DNA of 64,000 nucleotides from Onchidella celtica. Its lineage: Eukaryota > Mollusca > Gastropoda > Systellommatophora > Onchidiidae. A model generated the notes under the pieces. That model worked only from the letters and a program-made list of their open reading frames with translations, made no database searches and was not told the DNA's origin. Position numbers and translations under genes: made by a program. Of the stretch, positions 32,603 through 44,500 are shown in pieces. The stretch spans positions 30,212,519-30,276,518 of the forward strand of contig OZ007579.1 of NCBI GenBank assembly GCA_963931925.1. Direction: 5' to 3'. Numbering within the stretch: position 1 is the stretch's first letter; every line of letters starts with the position of its first letter.

Positions 32603-32772
32603 CAAGTGTACATACATGTTTAGCATTGTTGAAATGATATCGGAGAAGAATAGGCTGCCTTTGGAGTAATAAAATTATGGAAGCAACTCCATTCTCTTCT
32701 CTGTTGTGATTATATCGCAATATGCCAAGTTATTTTTTTACAATGGCGACAACGAGGAAACTGATGGTGATC

Positions 32773-32804
<32 letters not shown>

Positions 32805-33020
32805 ATGATGATGTTAGTGGTGTTGGTGTTGGTGATAATAGTGGAGGTCTAGTCCAAAACAAATAGTCTCACAATTACCAATAATTGATCTGTTATCACA
32901 AACAATTACTAATAATTGTCAACCTGACCTCTGTGCCCGGACTGCCACGTCATCGTTAATGTGAGATGGGAGAAAAGCGGCGGAATTTTGCACACCTGTA
33001 CAAAAGACTATATAAGGGTA
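32455..33020. repeat. Right arm of inverted duplication (partner 25955-26815)
   Basis: Reverse complement of the left arm. It includes the GT/AG microsatellite (32462-32605, matching CT/CA at 26710-26780), a GAT repeat (32768-32805) and the TAATTGTCAACCTGACCTC region matching 26040-26090. Confidence 0.85.
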
Positions 33021-33094
33021 CCAGACTAGGATTTTTAGTTCAAGCACCATGTAGGATTTTGAATATAGTCATACTACTTTAAAAAATTTTAAGC

Positions 33095-33575
33095 ATGATG
33101 GAACCAGCACCAAAGACGGCAAGACAGTCTGATCAGAATTTCCTGACTTCATACAAGGCTTCTTTCCCCGGTTACGTTGGATCCTCAAAGGGACCAACGT
33201 TTGCCGTCTGCCGCTTGTGCAAAACGGACTTCTCCGTGAAGCGGTCAGGGCGCTTTGATGTCCAATGGCATATTTAGACAGCCAAAGATGTCAACGCAAC
33301 CAAGGCATCGACAACAACAAAACCTATAAACACCCTGTTCAAACCACAGGAGAGCAGCCATGAGGAAGACATCATTCGCACAGAGGTTGCCTTTGTAGAT
33401 CTACTTGGGGATCTTAACCCGCCCTTCACTGCTGCAGACAAGTTTACAAAGCTGATGAAGGAGATGTTCCCAGACTCAGTAATTCCACAGGGGTTTAACT
33501 GTGGCAGGACGAAAGCTACAGCCATTGCTGAAGGCCTGTTTCAGGCCCAACATGGGACAGAAGACCCTTGAACCC
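33095..33575 (+). pseudogene. hAT-related BED-finger protein, N-terminal fragment
   Basis: The frame begins MMEPAPKTARQSDQNFL, then FPGYVGSSKGPTFAVCRLCK with FSVKRSGRFDVQWHI. It has the C-x2-C of a BED-type finger and His near the expected place. A TAG at 33275-33277 interrupts it, but the frame stays open to 33573 with FVDLLGDLNPPFTAADKFTK, MFPDSVIPQGFNCGRTKAT. That NxPF-x2-ADHFTKL..MFPDS pattern occurs in a family of hAT-derived BED proteins. The transposase core is missing. Confidence 0.7.
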
Positions 33576-34284
33576 CTCGTGCTCCTCAAACACAGAGGCA
33601 AAAGGTACAAGTACAGTGCACAGACACTGAAGTACCTCAAAGGAGCCACCATGAGGTATCTGTCTATGTCCCAGCCAGGGGCACAGACTCAGTACCTAAT
33701 CTGTCATGTGTTGTTCGTCTTGTTTGTTTGTCTTATTTGTTTTGATATGTGTGTGTGTGTGTGTGTGTGTGTGTTTGTCTCTGTGGTGAAAATGGGTCTT
33801 AATATCTGAGAGTATCGGTGAGTGAACTCTTTTATGAACCTATAAGACTCTTTTTGGTGCGAAACTACTCTTTTTTGGTGTGAGGGTACCCTGCTTAATT
33901 TTCGTGGGTTGGCATCTCTGTTGGGAGTTTATCCTCTAAAAATTGACCAACAGTTAAGACTAATGAAATTCTGGGTTAAAATATTAGGCCTAGACAATGA
34001 TAGTACAGTTCAAAAAGTTTACAGCAAATTATCATCAGCCATAGATAGCGACACAAATACAGTTAACCGGGTTTCACTGAGTTAACCGGGTTTCACTGTT
34101 AAAAAAAATGCTGGAGAAATCTGGATTCGGATACATCTGGGAAAGCCAAAAGGTAAACCATAGTTCGTTGTTTTTATCTGAATTTGAACAATGTCTACGT
34201 GACAATTTTCAGGCGCAGTCATATTGAGCGTTTAACATTAGAATAGGTTATACAGGCATTTACCTGTTGAATTTTACTCAGAAA
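33576..34284. other. Unassigned sequence with GT microsatellite
   Basis: 33570-33720 may continue the BED-protein similarity in another frame (HRGKRYKYSAQTLKYLKG) but no domain is clear. A (GT)n tract lies at 33748-33773. A short direct repeat, GTTAACCGGGTTTCACTG, occurs twice at about 34062-34100. Confidence 0.45.
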
Positions 34285-35615
34285 AAAATCATGGCTGTTG
34301 TTGGCAATTATAAGTTACATTTTATTGTATATTACTGGAGGTAAATATATAAATGGTAGTAAGCAGCAGGGAGACTAGAACATTTTGAGCTGGGGGAAGA
34401 AAAGACGCATTTCCTTCGAGTCGAATTGAAAAGTATGACAGGATATTTCGTTATAGGCCTCAGTTTATATATTGGTAATATGAACTCAACTTTACAAATC
34501 ACATCTGTGTATATCCCCAATCAGCGGGCCAACTATTTGCTTTGGAAGGACATATCGCATAAAAGCTGGGGATGAGAATATGTTTTTAAAAAAAATGTAC
34601 TTTCAACGAAATACTCAATAATTATACCTTTGATCCCTGTATCTTTGACATCATTGCTGTTAGTATTGTGTGTATGCTGAGGGTTGTCAAGGTTTTACTA
34701 GGTTGTGTCAATGAAGTGCGAAAACTGTATTAATTTGCTTTTATCCGGGGAATTTAACTCATTCGTGCGACGTCTTCTATAATAAAGCCTTTACAATTGA
34801 AAAGATCGTCTGCTTTATAAAGTATATACTTTTACGAAAGAATTAGTACCACATCTGCGTTTAAAAATAACTTCCTATTAAGGCAAATCGAAAAAAAAAA
34901 CTCCACTGTTTTTCATTTATCCGTTCGGAAGATATTGCCATTTTAATTGCGTGCACGAATCGGTAGGATCGAGTACCTAGCCTTCTCGGTTAAGGACGAA
35001 AAATTTCGGAGGGTCCGTGTGCATGTTGCGCACATTAAAGGTACCTTGGCCGTTGGAAATCGTAAAGAGCAGGCCGAACAGACCGTTGCCCCGGGCAAAA
35101 TTAATAAAATTCATCCCTACCATTCCCCCTCTCCCTCCCTCATCTCCCCCATCCCCCTAAAAAAAAAAAAAAACGCCGACTGGCGCTGCATTGTGGCTTC
35201 GACGTGCCAGCTCCAGTTATAGCTGGGCTGCAATGCCACGAAGGCAAATTTCCCAAATGGGATTAAAGAAGTAAAGAAGTATACAAGTACAAATTTTGAG
35301 ACACGCAAAGATAATCCCTTCCCCCCCTTTTGTGGCAAAGGGAATTGCCGCCATCTTTTACCGGACGGAAGAGAGGAGGCGCAGTGGAGTACCCTCTCTT
35401 ACCTACTGTATAGCTCTGTAAGTTTATCGCATCATATCTTATCTTATCTTGAAAAAGTGACACAAGAAATAAGATAAAATAACAAAGTTTATGTGAAAAG
35501 AGCAGGGTGGATCGTATCACCCTGTCCACACCATTTGACCTACGATTTATTGACAGGTTAGGCGCCAGATGTGTTTGTAGCGAACATTGAAATATCAACT
35601 TCTCTATGTCTCCGA
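34285..35615 (+). repeat. Dispersed repeat family E, copy 2 (with SINE insertion)
   Basis: Aligns to copy 1 at 6570-8430. Continuity is interrupted at 34957, where copy 1 reads straight through ACACGAATTTTGAGACGC; copy 2 resumes at about 35293 with TTTTGAGACACGC. The block between is the SINE. Confidence 0.65.
34958..35292 (+). mobile_element. SINE insertion with empty-site comparison
   Basis: The insert starts CGGTAGGATCGAGTACC, carries the conserved body (GGACGAAAAATTTCGGAGG, CCGTGTGCATGTTGCGC, AAGAGCAGGCCGAAC), a pyrimidine then poly-A stretch (35108-35174) and a 3' part with GCAAATTTCCCAAATGGG, ending in ATTAAAGAAGTAAAGAAGTA. That last piece resembles a LINE-type tail. A weak target duplication, CACGAAT versus TACAAAT, flanks it. 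The tRNA-like head is not visible, so the copy may be 5' truncated. Confidence 0.7.
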
Positions 35616-35984
35616 ACATTTTTGTAAAAACAGAAAATTATTGAGGAAACGAAAACAAGAAAGAAAAAGTCGGGGAATGGACTTTCACAATTATTTGATA
35701 GCTTTTCAAGAGCTTTCAATTCGGTACATTCTCTTTCCCTACCAGAAACGGAGTGCGTAACACAGTAATAGTAGATCACCTGGATGGGACAAAAGGGATT
35801 ATTTCGTTCCTACTGAAACCTAAAAATATTTTTTTGACTTAAAAATACTTGTAATAATAACAATAATAATAGTAATAATAATAATGATAACAATTATAAT
35901 AAATGTATTTATATACCAGCCCATCACCTATTGAGCCTAAAGGCTTTTCACAAATTTTTACATTTCACATAAAACAAAAAGAGT
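35616..35984. other. Unassigned; AAT microsatellite
   Basis: AAT/AAC repeats at about 35853-35905. The rest shows no gene. Confidence 0.5.
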
Positions 35985-37025
35985 AAATATTACGTCCTCT
36001 TAGAATGACGAGGTTCTACCCCCACTGTTTGGATGAACTGAGTTACACACTGCACACTTCTTCTAAGGGCCTTCTCCGTTGTGTGTCAGAGTACCAAGCA
36101 GATCCGGTGTGTAATTTGTAAGTATTGGTAAAAGAAACAAAATTCTTTGCTCTAAAAATTATGAGTACGTGAAACTCCAATCGTTGATTTCTCAAAAGTT
36201 GATGGAATGGAGTTAGAATCTTGTCATTCTAAAAAGACGATTATACGAAATAAACATAACAAGACATAATGTGCAAATAGAGGCATTTTTTGTTTTAGCT
36301 CAAGCCATTGGATTGTAAATCTTTAAATTTGATCATTAAAAACGGACATCAAATTAAGAAAATGCAGGATCATTAAAGAGATAAACTAGACTCAGTATGG
36401 GTGAGTATACAGTGAGAAAAATGTCCACATGATCTTTCTATTTATCTATATAATTCACAAGTTTGACTCGTTTGGACGCAAAGGGTTTTTCTACTAGGCA
36501 ACCTAGAATGCCCAAATATGGCGTGCGGGTTTGAAATACCGCGGAGGATGCACCGCAGATTTGATTTTTTGATTGTTTTCGTTTATCAATTTTTTGAGTT
36601 TGCTTTGCATCGCTAACTGCTCGCCTCCTATCATTTTTTTTTTCTACAGGCGCATAATTCATGACTTGTACACTTTCTGTCGTATGTAGGTCACTGCTAT
36701 CAGCTTATTTTAACTATTCCACGTGCTGGCGGCTATAATTGGAACATAGGAATACCATGCTGCTTGCCACGCCGAGACAGATGTCGAGAGGGTAGGAAAT
36801 GACGGATGGGGCAGTCATTGAGAGGACCGCGCAGAGCATGGCTTTTAAAGCTAGTTTAAACATAAGACACAAATACATTGAAAAAAGTATATTTTTGCAA
36901 ATCCGTCAGTTTCGCCCACATTTTGTCATCACTTGAAGCTATGACCCTTACAGAGTAGACATGTAAGTCCTGAGAGTTTTCTGATATGATCTGCACGTCT
37001 CAGTATGTCACAACAATTATCATCA
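35985..37025 (+). repeat. Dispersed repeat family F, copy 1
   Basis: Aligns with 60255-61010: GTTACACACTGCACACTTCT, AGGCATTTTTTGTTTTAGC-like, AATCTTTAAATTTGATCATT and GATCTGCACGTCTCAGTATG. It includes an inverted family C copy (36430-36665). About 290 bp (36670-36955) in this copy are absent from the 60-kb copy. Confidence 0.65.
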
Positions 37026-37029
37026 TGAT

Positions 37030-37385
37030 CATCAGTTGCCCTGTGTGGAACAGACATTGGCGATCATGGCTCTCCACTCGGATCTGTCATCAGCCAACCT
37101 CAAGAAGGAGTTGTTGTTGTGTGACGTTTATTTGTTGTCCACTAATTTAGACTTTCAGTGAACGTTTTTCTCTGTCTACCCCTGTTTTTCCTGTCTTCGA
37201 TCTTTCCTGTAACTGCTAGATGTTCGAGGCTCCTGAGGAGACAGATGTGTCCTAAAAGTATTTCAATTGCCTCTGTCCTATTGTTTTAATTAATGATCTT
37301 TTCAGATTATAGTCTCTCAAGACTGAATCATTTGTTTTTTTTTCTCCACCCATGATATTCTCAACATTCTTCTAATGTCGCTGTG
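37030..37385 (-). pseudogene. RTE-type LINE 3' end (C-terminal ORF remnant)
   Basis: Minus-strand counterpart of 8415-8725: an ATATCATGGGTGGAG edge, CTTGAGAGACTATAATCTG, AAAAGATCATTAATTAAAAC, then the KIE-x-RKxRGRQ region, and the end CTTGGCGAT-like near 37060. Frames are broken. Confidence 0.7.
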
Positions 37386-37387
37386 GT

Positions 37388-37990
37388 AAACAATACCCTT
37401 TTGTGTATTTCCACGGAGAGTAAGAACTTACAAACGGCTCTAAATAGTTTCAATCAACCCCAAAAGACATGAAAAACTCGCAGTAAATTGGTACACACAA
37501 TCTGTAAGGCGCAGACGGTCTCTTTCATTAATATTTGTTAACGCCGTGACGTAGTTTCGCTATTTGACAGAAGTGATTTCTCTCTATAAATACATACTCC
37601 CTACAAGCAATAAACAGCTAAATTTACCTTTCTTCAAGAAATCAACATCTCAATCCCTCAGATGTGTTGACAAACTTCTTTAAATTAATTGGATATCTGT
37701 GACAGAGAAGCACATTTCGTCGAGTTTTCAATAGGATACACCACATAGAGTTCGTGATCTGGTATATTAATTGTCTTACCTGAACAAAAAGAAGTTTGCG
37801 CTTCACTGATTCGTTCAGTATCTTGCCTTTCAAACCTCTCGCCTGACATGTGTTACATGTGTTACAGAGGGGCGTGTATTGGTGTTACACAAAATTGTTG
37901 TTTATTGCGGCAGTGTCTTGCTAAGTTGGTAGAAAATGAATCATTGAAGATTCTCCTCTCAGTTGGGGAACAATTGCCTTTCATCTTCAC
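37388..37990 (+). repeat. Dispersed repeat family B, copy 2
   Basis: Nearly full match to 8930-9535 (TTTCCACGGAGAGTAAGAAC, ACAAGCAATAAACAGCTAA, CATGTGTTACATGTGTTACA). It passes directly into family A at the CTTCACCGG string near 37990. Confidence 0.65.
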
Positions 37991-39410
37991 CGGTCTTCAA
38001 CATACTGATTTGCATCACTTTCTCTTTCAATTCTTACATATTCGACGAAATGCACTCTGCCATAGTAACATGAGCTTGTCCTGCTATTTCTGAAAATTGA
38101 TTTCTAAATGCTTCAAACACATGCAGGAGTAACAGTATATCTGACAGAAACTTCTACTTGGCTCCGTGGTATTCTTCGCTGTTCTCTGAAATATTATTGT
38201 TTGATTTGGGTGATAATTATTATGACCTAGATAGAAATGGAGAGTACATTAATTTTCATTCCATAAAATGGCGTTAAAAAGTGCATTTGACGTAGAATGG
38301 TGTTTAACGTCTCTTTCCGTAGTTTGGCAGAATAATCATATTATTATCTTTTTAAAGAAATCACTGAAAGCCTTTTAGAATCTACTTGAAGAGTACTAAT
38401 GCATTAATAATAATATACTGGGTTTGATAACTGGAACAACCGTTCAAAGAAAAAAATGACAGAAAAAGTCATAAAACTTGGCACAACTGTGAGTGTGCAT
38501 GAGAAAACCCACAATAAGTGGCAAACATGACATTTTGAGTTCTGTACACATAATAAAAGACAAGACATTTCTGATAAATTGAAGCCAGTGACCCCTCTAA
38601 AACAAGATTTTGAGAAAACGGCATTTAATCCTTAAAGTGGCAATAGCTAATTGACCGAGTAATATTGGAGTGATTGCTGCTAGGAGACCGTAGTCTAATA
38701 ACTAAGCCGTTACAGAGATCATAGTGAGTAGTGTTCACTGCTCATCTACAGTTTACCCTGTAACATGCCACGGTCCCCTAAACAACAGCCAAGTTGGAAG
38801 TTTGTGTCGGACCCATATTTTCACTTCAAAGCCGTTTTTCTCAAAATCAGCTCTGTCGACTTATTGTGGATTTTCTCATGCACACTCACATAATTATGTG
38901 TTTTTGTGGTGACTTGCAAAGATAAATCACTGCTTATAATTTCGATGCAATGCTGAAAACAGATAAAATTATGTGAATAGGAAAATATCAATCAATTTAA
39001 CTGACCTGCGGGGGAAAGCTTTCAATATCGTTTTAGTTGTATGGAAATGTCCGTGTCATGACGTGACCATACATTAAAATTTAGCCTCTTGAAAGTGTAC
39101 AGAACTAAATTTACAACGGATATTTGTCAACGTCAGTGCTAAGTCATCAAATAAAATCCCTTTCGTCACTGAATATCGAACTAAGTAGCAAGTTCATCGA
39201 CCAGTTTTTATGGATAGTTTTCCATCTCGTGTTAAATAATCTTTATATAATTCTAACTTCTTCTAGTGAAGTGATAGGACATAGTCGCGTATACATCCTG
39301 TCATTCTCGAGGATCATGCTCACTGGATGCAACGCAAAACCTAATAGTACTACTCTCGACAGTCTACAGGCTGAAATCAAGATCTGAAAAGTGCTGGCTA
39401 TGCCAGGGTG
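37985..39410 (+). repeat. Dispersed repeat family A, copy 3 (without SINE)
   Basis: Matches 520-960 and 1380-1620. An extra unrelated block of about 700 bp (38190-38890) splits the first half. At the point where copies 1 and 4 have the SINE, this copy reads directly from GTCACTGAATATCG to the TATGGATAGTTTTCCATCT region. Confidence 0.6.
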
Positions 39411-39714
39411 CTAGTTATTTTTATGTTTTTATTTCAGTGCGGTTCTATTTCTTGTACCACTAAAAGTAACTTGCATTTCCCGCGCTGAGTACTTGTGGGA
39501 ACTGAAACCGAGTGATATATGTCTGTGTGTCACTAGTGATACGTTTTGGTGCCTAAAGGGTTAACGATCGGCACTTTAGCTAGTTGATTTCATTTAGTTT
39601 TCACCTGGACATATATTCAAAGTGTGGAAACACCTCGAAATGTCTTTCCTTTATTTTGTGCATCTTGTCCTTTCTGAAGGAAACTAAACTAGAGCTACGA
39701 GTTCATGTGAAGAT

Positions 39715-40165
39715 TTATTTAAGATAAGATAAGAATCTCTTTATTATCCCATATTGGAAATTCACAGCTTGAGCATCCATACATGAATATGTCATAACTC
39801 AATATCAGGCATAACATAATTATTATTATCGAGCAATATGGTATGGAACCTTAATAAAATATGGCACTCATCTAGCGCATAATTATATGAACATAATAAT
39901 CATATCTCAATATGAGGCCTAAGACATGAAGCAACATGGTACGGACCCTTAATAAAATATGGCACACATGTAACCCATCATTACATGAACATATCATATC
40001 TCAATATGTGGCCTAAGACATGAAGTAACATGGTACGGAGCCTTAATAAAATATGGCACACATGTAACCCATCATTACATGAACATATCATATATCAATA
40101 TGAGACCTAAAATATGAAGTAACATGGCTTGGAACCTTGATAAAATATGTCACACATATGTAAGA
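39715..40165 (-). repeat. LINE/SINE tail and tandem ~95-bp repeats
   Basis: (GATAA)n at 39720-39733 with the TTATTATCCCATATTGGAAATT tail, then imperfect direct repeats around TGAACATA(T)CATATCTCAATATG and GGAACCTTAATAAAATATG at intervals near 95 bp. There are more units than in copy 1. Confidence 0.55.
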
Positions 40166-40167
40166 CA

Positions 40168-40775
40168 TGTCTCACTCTCTGTCTCTCTCTTTCTCTTTCT
40201 CTCTTTCTCTCCCTCTCATAATATAATAAAAGCACTAATGCTTCAGTCTTGCTTCAGAACTCATATGCGCCCGGACACTACGCACCAAACTGAACGCTTG
40301 ATGTGATTTCTTTTAAATGCAATGTACGACATTGTAACAAAATGTCGCCAAAATTGAGGATGAACATTGGAACTGCTGACAGCAAGATGACACAGCGCAT
40401 ATTATATAAATTCACAAAAGAAAACCATTTAAAAAATCCAAACTTCGGTGCACCCTCCACGGTATTCGAAACCTACATGCAAAATTTGGTTACTGCTGGT
40501 GCCCAAATGAAAAAGCTATTTGCATTCAAAGGTGGAGAATTTGTGAAGTAATGATACATTTTGTACCGCATTTTCTGCCCCTTGGATCTCACAGGCAAGT
40601 CTAGATAAATAAAGTTGTTGTCTGCCAGCCTAGGTCAACCCTCTCAATGCTGTCCAGGTAAGTAAAGCTGCTGTTCTATGGACCATTGTTACTTCCCTTA
40701 AAACTGTCCAAGTAAAATTGCTGTTCCATGGGCCTATGTCAGCTCGCTCAAGGCTGTCCTGGTAAGTACATTTCC
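40168..40775 (+). repeat. CT microsatellite, family C copy 3 and a short tandem repeat
   Basis: CT repeats (40168-40217), then family C (40218-40560: CTTCAGAACTCATATGCG, ACTGCTGACAGCAAGATGA, GCACCCTCCACGGTATTCG). 40600-40775 has about three degenerate ~50-60-bp units around TGTCC(A/T)(G/A)GTAAGTA and CTGCTGTTC(T/C)ATGG. Family H follows at 40848-40920. Confidence 0.6.
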
Positions 40776-40944
40776 TGTTTGTGGACTTGGCAAAGCTGTT
40801 GCAGAAATATCGGCCATTTTCTGTCTTCTCTTTTAGTTTGCGTTTCATTGTATCGTTTTGGGTATTATTTCTTACGCGAGCCTTTGTTACATACAACTTT
40901 TTTTTCTGCCAAATTTTGTCCAAGTTTTTCTGCCTTGCCTGCTC

Positions 40945-41584
40945 TTAATCTCTCATACCTATCCATTTTGGCATATAGTAGTCTTCTTTCCTGAAATCCC
41001 GTGCAATACTAGAGCCTTTTCTTGGGAAATTAGCATAATACACCACTGTCCCATTAGACAACCAGCCTGCCCACCAACTAAATGTTCCGGCTGACATGAT
41101 CACATGATCATAATTGGCCAATAGATAGAGATGAACTGAACTAGTGGCAGCGGGCATGAATACCACATCCTTGGCGGCCAAGTTCACCTGATTCCAAATT
41201 CTGTCATTACCTGTCACGAAGAAAGTAATTGGTCTTCCCTTAAACTTTTCTCTCATCCAGTCAAAGGCTTTTAAGAAATAACTTTTACGAGCCACTGTAC
41301 AGCCTAATTTTCGTAGCTGTATAAAGTCCCCACGGCGTACATGCACGCCAACCAACACTCCCTTGTCAGTGATATTTTTCCTTATCGGCTCCAGAATTGT
41401 GTCTGCCTGTCGCCGAACGGAATCCAGAAATTCAAATTCTTTTCTGATTTCCCCTTTTATATGATCGGAGTAATTCCAGGACTGGTAGTAGCCAAGAGCA
41501 GTAATGTTTGTGCAGGTTTTCTTCAGTTTGTTTATAGAAGTTGGCACAAAGGTTGCATACAGGCGTTCATATGTAGACCTCCAT
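40945..41584 (-). CDS. Fucosyltransferase paralogue 2, exon 3 (catalytic core)
   Basis: Acceptor GTCTTTGTCTTTTTTAG before A-TGG-AGG at 41584; 640 bp to the TAA at 40945-40947. All GT11 signature motifs are kept. Just beyond the stop the two copies diverge, and here CAGGCAAGG replaces the donor-like CAGGTAAGG of copy 1. Confidence 0.9.
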
Positions 41585-44500
41585 CTAAAAAAGACAAAGA
41601 CCAAAATGAACGGAATCACAATTTGGGTCAGCGGGCAAATTTCAGTGGTTTTTTACGAAATGAATTTTTTAGGAAAGTGCAAGGGTAAAGGCAAAGGCCT
41701 GTTTACACTAGAAGGTTTTAGGAATACAAAAATAGAAAGGAATTTTAGCAGTAAGTGTGTCGCCTTTACATTGTTCCGAAATCGGAATGGAATCCGACCC
41801 GTTCGTATTTCCTTTCCAATTTCCCCCTGAAAAGCTGCAATAGGAACATTCCTAATTTCATTCTGATTTCGGAAAGGTTATGGGTCACGTGACAACCGCC
41901 TCAATTTAAAATGGCCTTCGGTCAAACTATCGATTAAACTATCACCAAAATATTTGTGAAGGCGAGTGCTGTCCATGGGATACAAAATCGCCCTCGTATC
42001 ATAATAAGGCGAGGACCAAAGCCTTTCGAACTTTAGCAGGTGATTAAAGCCTTGAAAGATCAGATTAATTTCTCATTCATACATTGAATACAAAGCTGAA
42101 CCGAACAATTCCTTCGCTTGACGAGTGAGAGGCATACGTTAACGGACACCCGGTGAGATAATAAAGAAACATGGCGGCCATCAGAGACAGACAAGAAGAC
42201 CCAGAGTTTAGAGACCGCATTGCACCCCTTGGACTGTTTCGACGGCAGGGAACTGTACGACAAATTTAGATTCAGACGGAATGACATATCTGACATAGTT
42301 GACGAACTGGACGACGCTTTGCGCCATGACTCAGCCCGAGGTGGCGCCCCGCCAGTTGCAGTGCAAGTTTGTCTAACATTGCGCTTTTTTGCAAGTGGGA
42401 CGTTTCAGGATGAGTGGGAGAGGTGATAGGCGTCAGCCAACCAACAGGCAAGTTGTTTACTAAAGAAGAAAAAACAAACCTTCTTGTGACACCTTAACTG
42501 TTAAAAGTGGTATCGGTAACTTCACACGAAACGGTACATGAGATCTAAGTAGATCTAGATTTAATTCCTCTCTCATACACAATCACGCACGTAGACAGCT
42601 CTACTATATAGTTACGTTTGCATACATGTTTTGGAGTGGATGAAAATACCACATAGATCTAAATCACTATATGATTTTCAGGGGGATAATGTGAAGGATG
42701 AATTGCGCCAAAATGTCAGTCTTCAAATATCAAACAGGGATGAAAATCACCCCCAAATCTGTTTTTCAATGTAACCCTCAGTCATCATCTGAAAGGACTG
42801 GACTAGGACTGAAAGTTAGCTCTATGGAAATCTTACTGGTCCTTTTGTGCAACTTGTTTTAAATAGTCCAACTCTACCTATGTAAGCGATAATGTGGGAA
42901 TATTTTGTTGGCATACATATTTCAAGAAATATTAGACTATAGCCTTTTTCTGGAGACATTTTCAGTGAGCCGCACTGTTAAGAGAGTGATGACATTGATT
43001 GCCATAATGCCTCGATATGTTGGTCCACCATCCACTGAAACAGCACAGCGAAAGAAGGCAGCTTTCCAGAAGATGGCAGGACTTCCAGGCATATTTGGAT
43101 GGTTTGATGGGACCCATATAAACATTCGAGCACCTCGGGAAGATGTGTTACGATGAGTAAAAACAAACAATGATGTTTACACAATAAATAAATTAATTCA
43201 TTTAATTTTTCATAATTTTTCAAGTGTTTTTTTTTAAATATAATAAGATCAGTTTGCCTAATACTTTTAAATTTGATATCTTCTACTATTCTTTCCTGCT
43301 CCATTCGATTTGTCTTAATTTCTTAATCCAGGTATGATATCCACAGATTTTCTTCTTTGTACAACTTGCCATTCCGTGCAGCAGGTGCAACCATTTTTCT
43401 TTTCCTCTGCACTGACATGCTTGTGGATCTGTGTGTGGATGGATCTGGGTTTGAATTGGGAAATATTTTGTTGGTGTGAGGGAACTGTCTGTGATTGTGA
43501 GGGAACTGTCTGTGAGTGTGAGGGAACTGTCTGTGAGTGTGAGGGAACTGTCTGTGAGTGTGAGGGAATTGTCTGTGAGTGTGAGGGGATTGTCTGTGAG
43601 TGTCAGGGAACTGTCTGTGTGTGTGAGGGGATTGTCTGTGAGTGTCAGGGAACTGTCTGTGAGTGTGAGGTGATTGTCTGTGAGTGTGAAGTGATTGTCT
43701 GTGAGTGTGAGGTAATTGTCTGTGAGTGTGAGGGGACTGTCTGTGAGTGTGAGGGAATTGTCTGTGAGTGTGAGGGGATTGTCTGTGAGTGTCAGGGAAC
43801 TGTCTGTTAGTGTGAGGGGATTGTCTGTGAGTGTGAGGGAACTGTCTGTGAGTGTGAGGGGATTGTCTGTGAGTGTGAGGGAACTGTCTGTGAGTGTGAG
43901 GGGATTGTCTGTGAGTGTCAGGAAACTGTCTGTGAGTGTGAGGGAACTGTCTGTGAGTGTGAGGGAATTGTCTGTGAGTGTAAGGGGATTGTCTGTGAGT
44001 GTGAGGGAACTGTCTGTGAGTGTGAGGGGATTGTCTGTGAGTGTCAGGGAACTGCCTGTGAGTGTGAGAGAATTATCTGTGAGTGTGAGGGAACTGTCTG
44101 TGAGTGTGAGGGCACTGTCTGTGAGTGCGAGTTTGTTTTGCACAAATGTGTTGTCATCTACAGGTGGGGTTGTGTTGTTTACGTGTAAGCTTGCATGATA
44201 TAGTGTTTGCCCGTTCGCTATTGGCGAAAATGTGCCTCTATAGTTATCACATTGGCTGAACTGGCTGCCATAGACTTGGGTGAGTTGGTTGCAAAAGGTT
44301 CTGAAAACACAGAGAACGACAATTCGTCCCTTTGTCAATTATGTCCAAAATCAGATGTTATTTACCAAATTTTACAGAAACACAAAGAAAATAAGACACG
44401 GGAGACTCCGCGTAATCACTGTCAGCATGGAGCAGAAAGTAGGTCGCTGTGGTAAACAATACCCCTTTGTGCATTTCCACTGGTAGGAAGAAACTTACAA

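Noticed and set aside
43334..44198. Plus-strand Cys-rich CECEGTV repeat protein
   Set aside because: One of three frames of the 21-bp minisatellite that happen to lack stops; no supporting non-repeat sequence.
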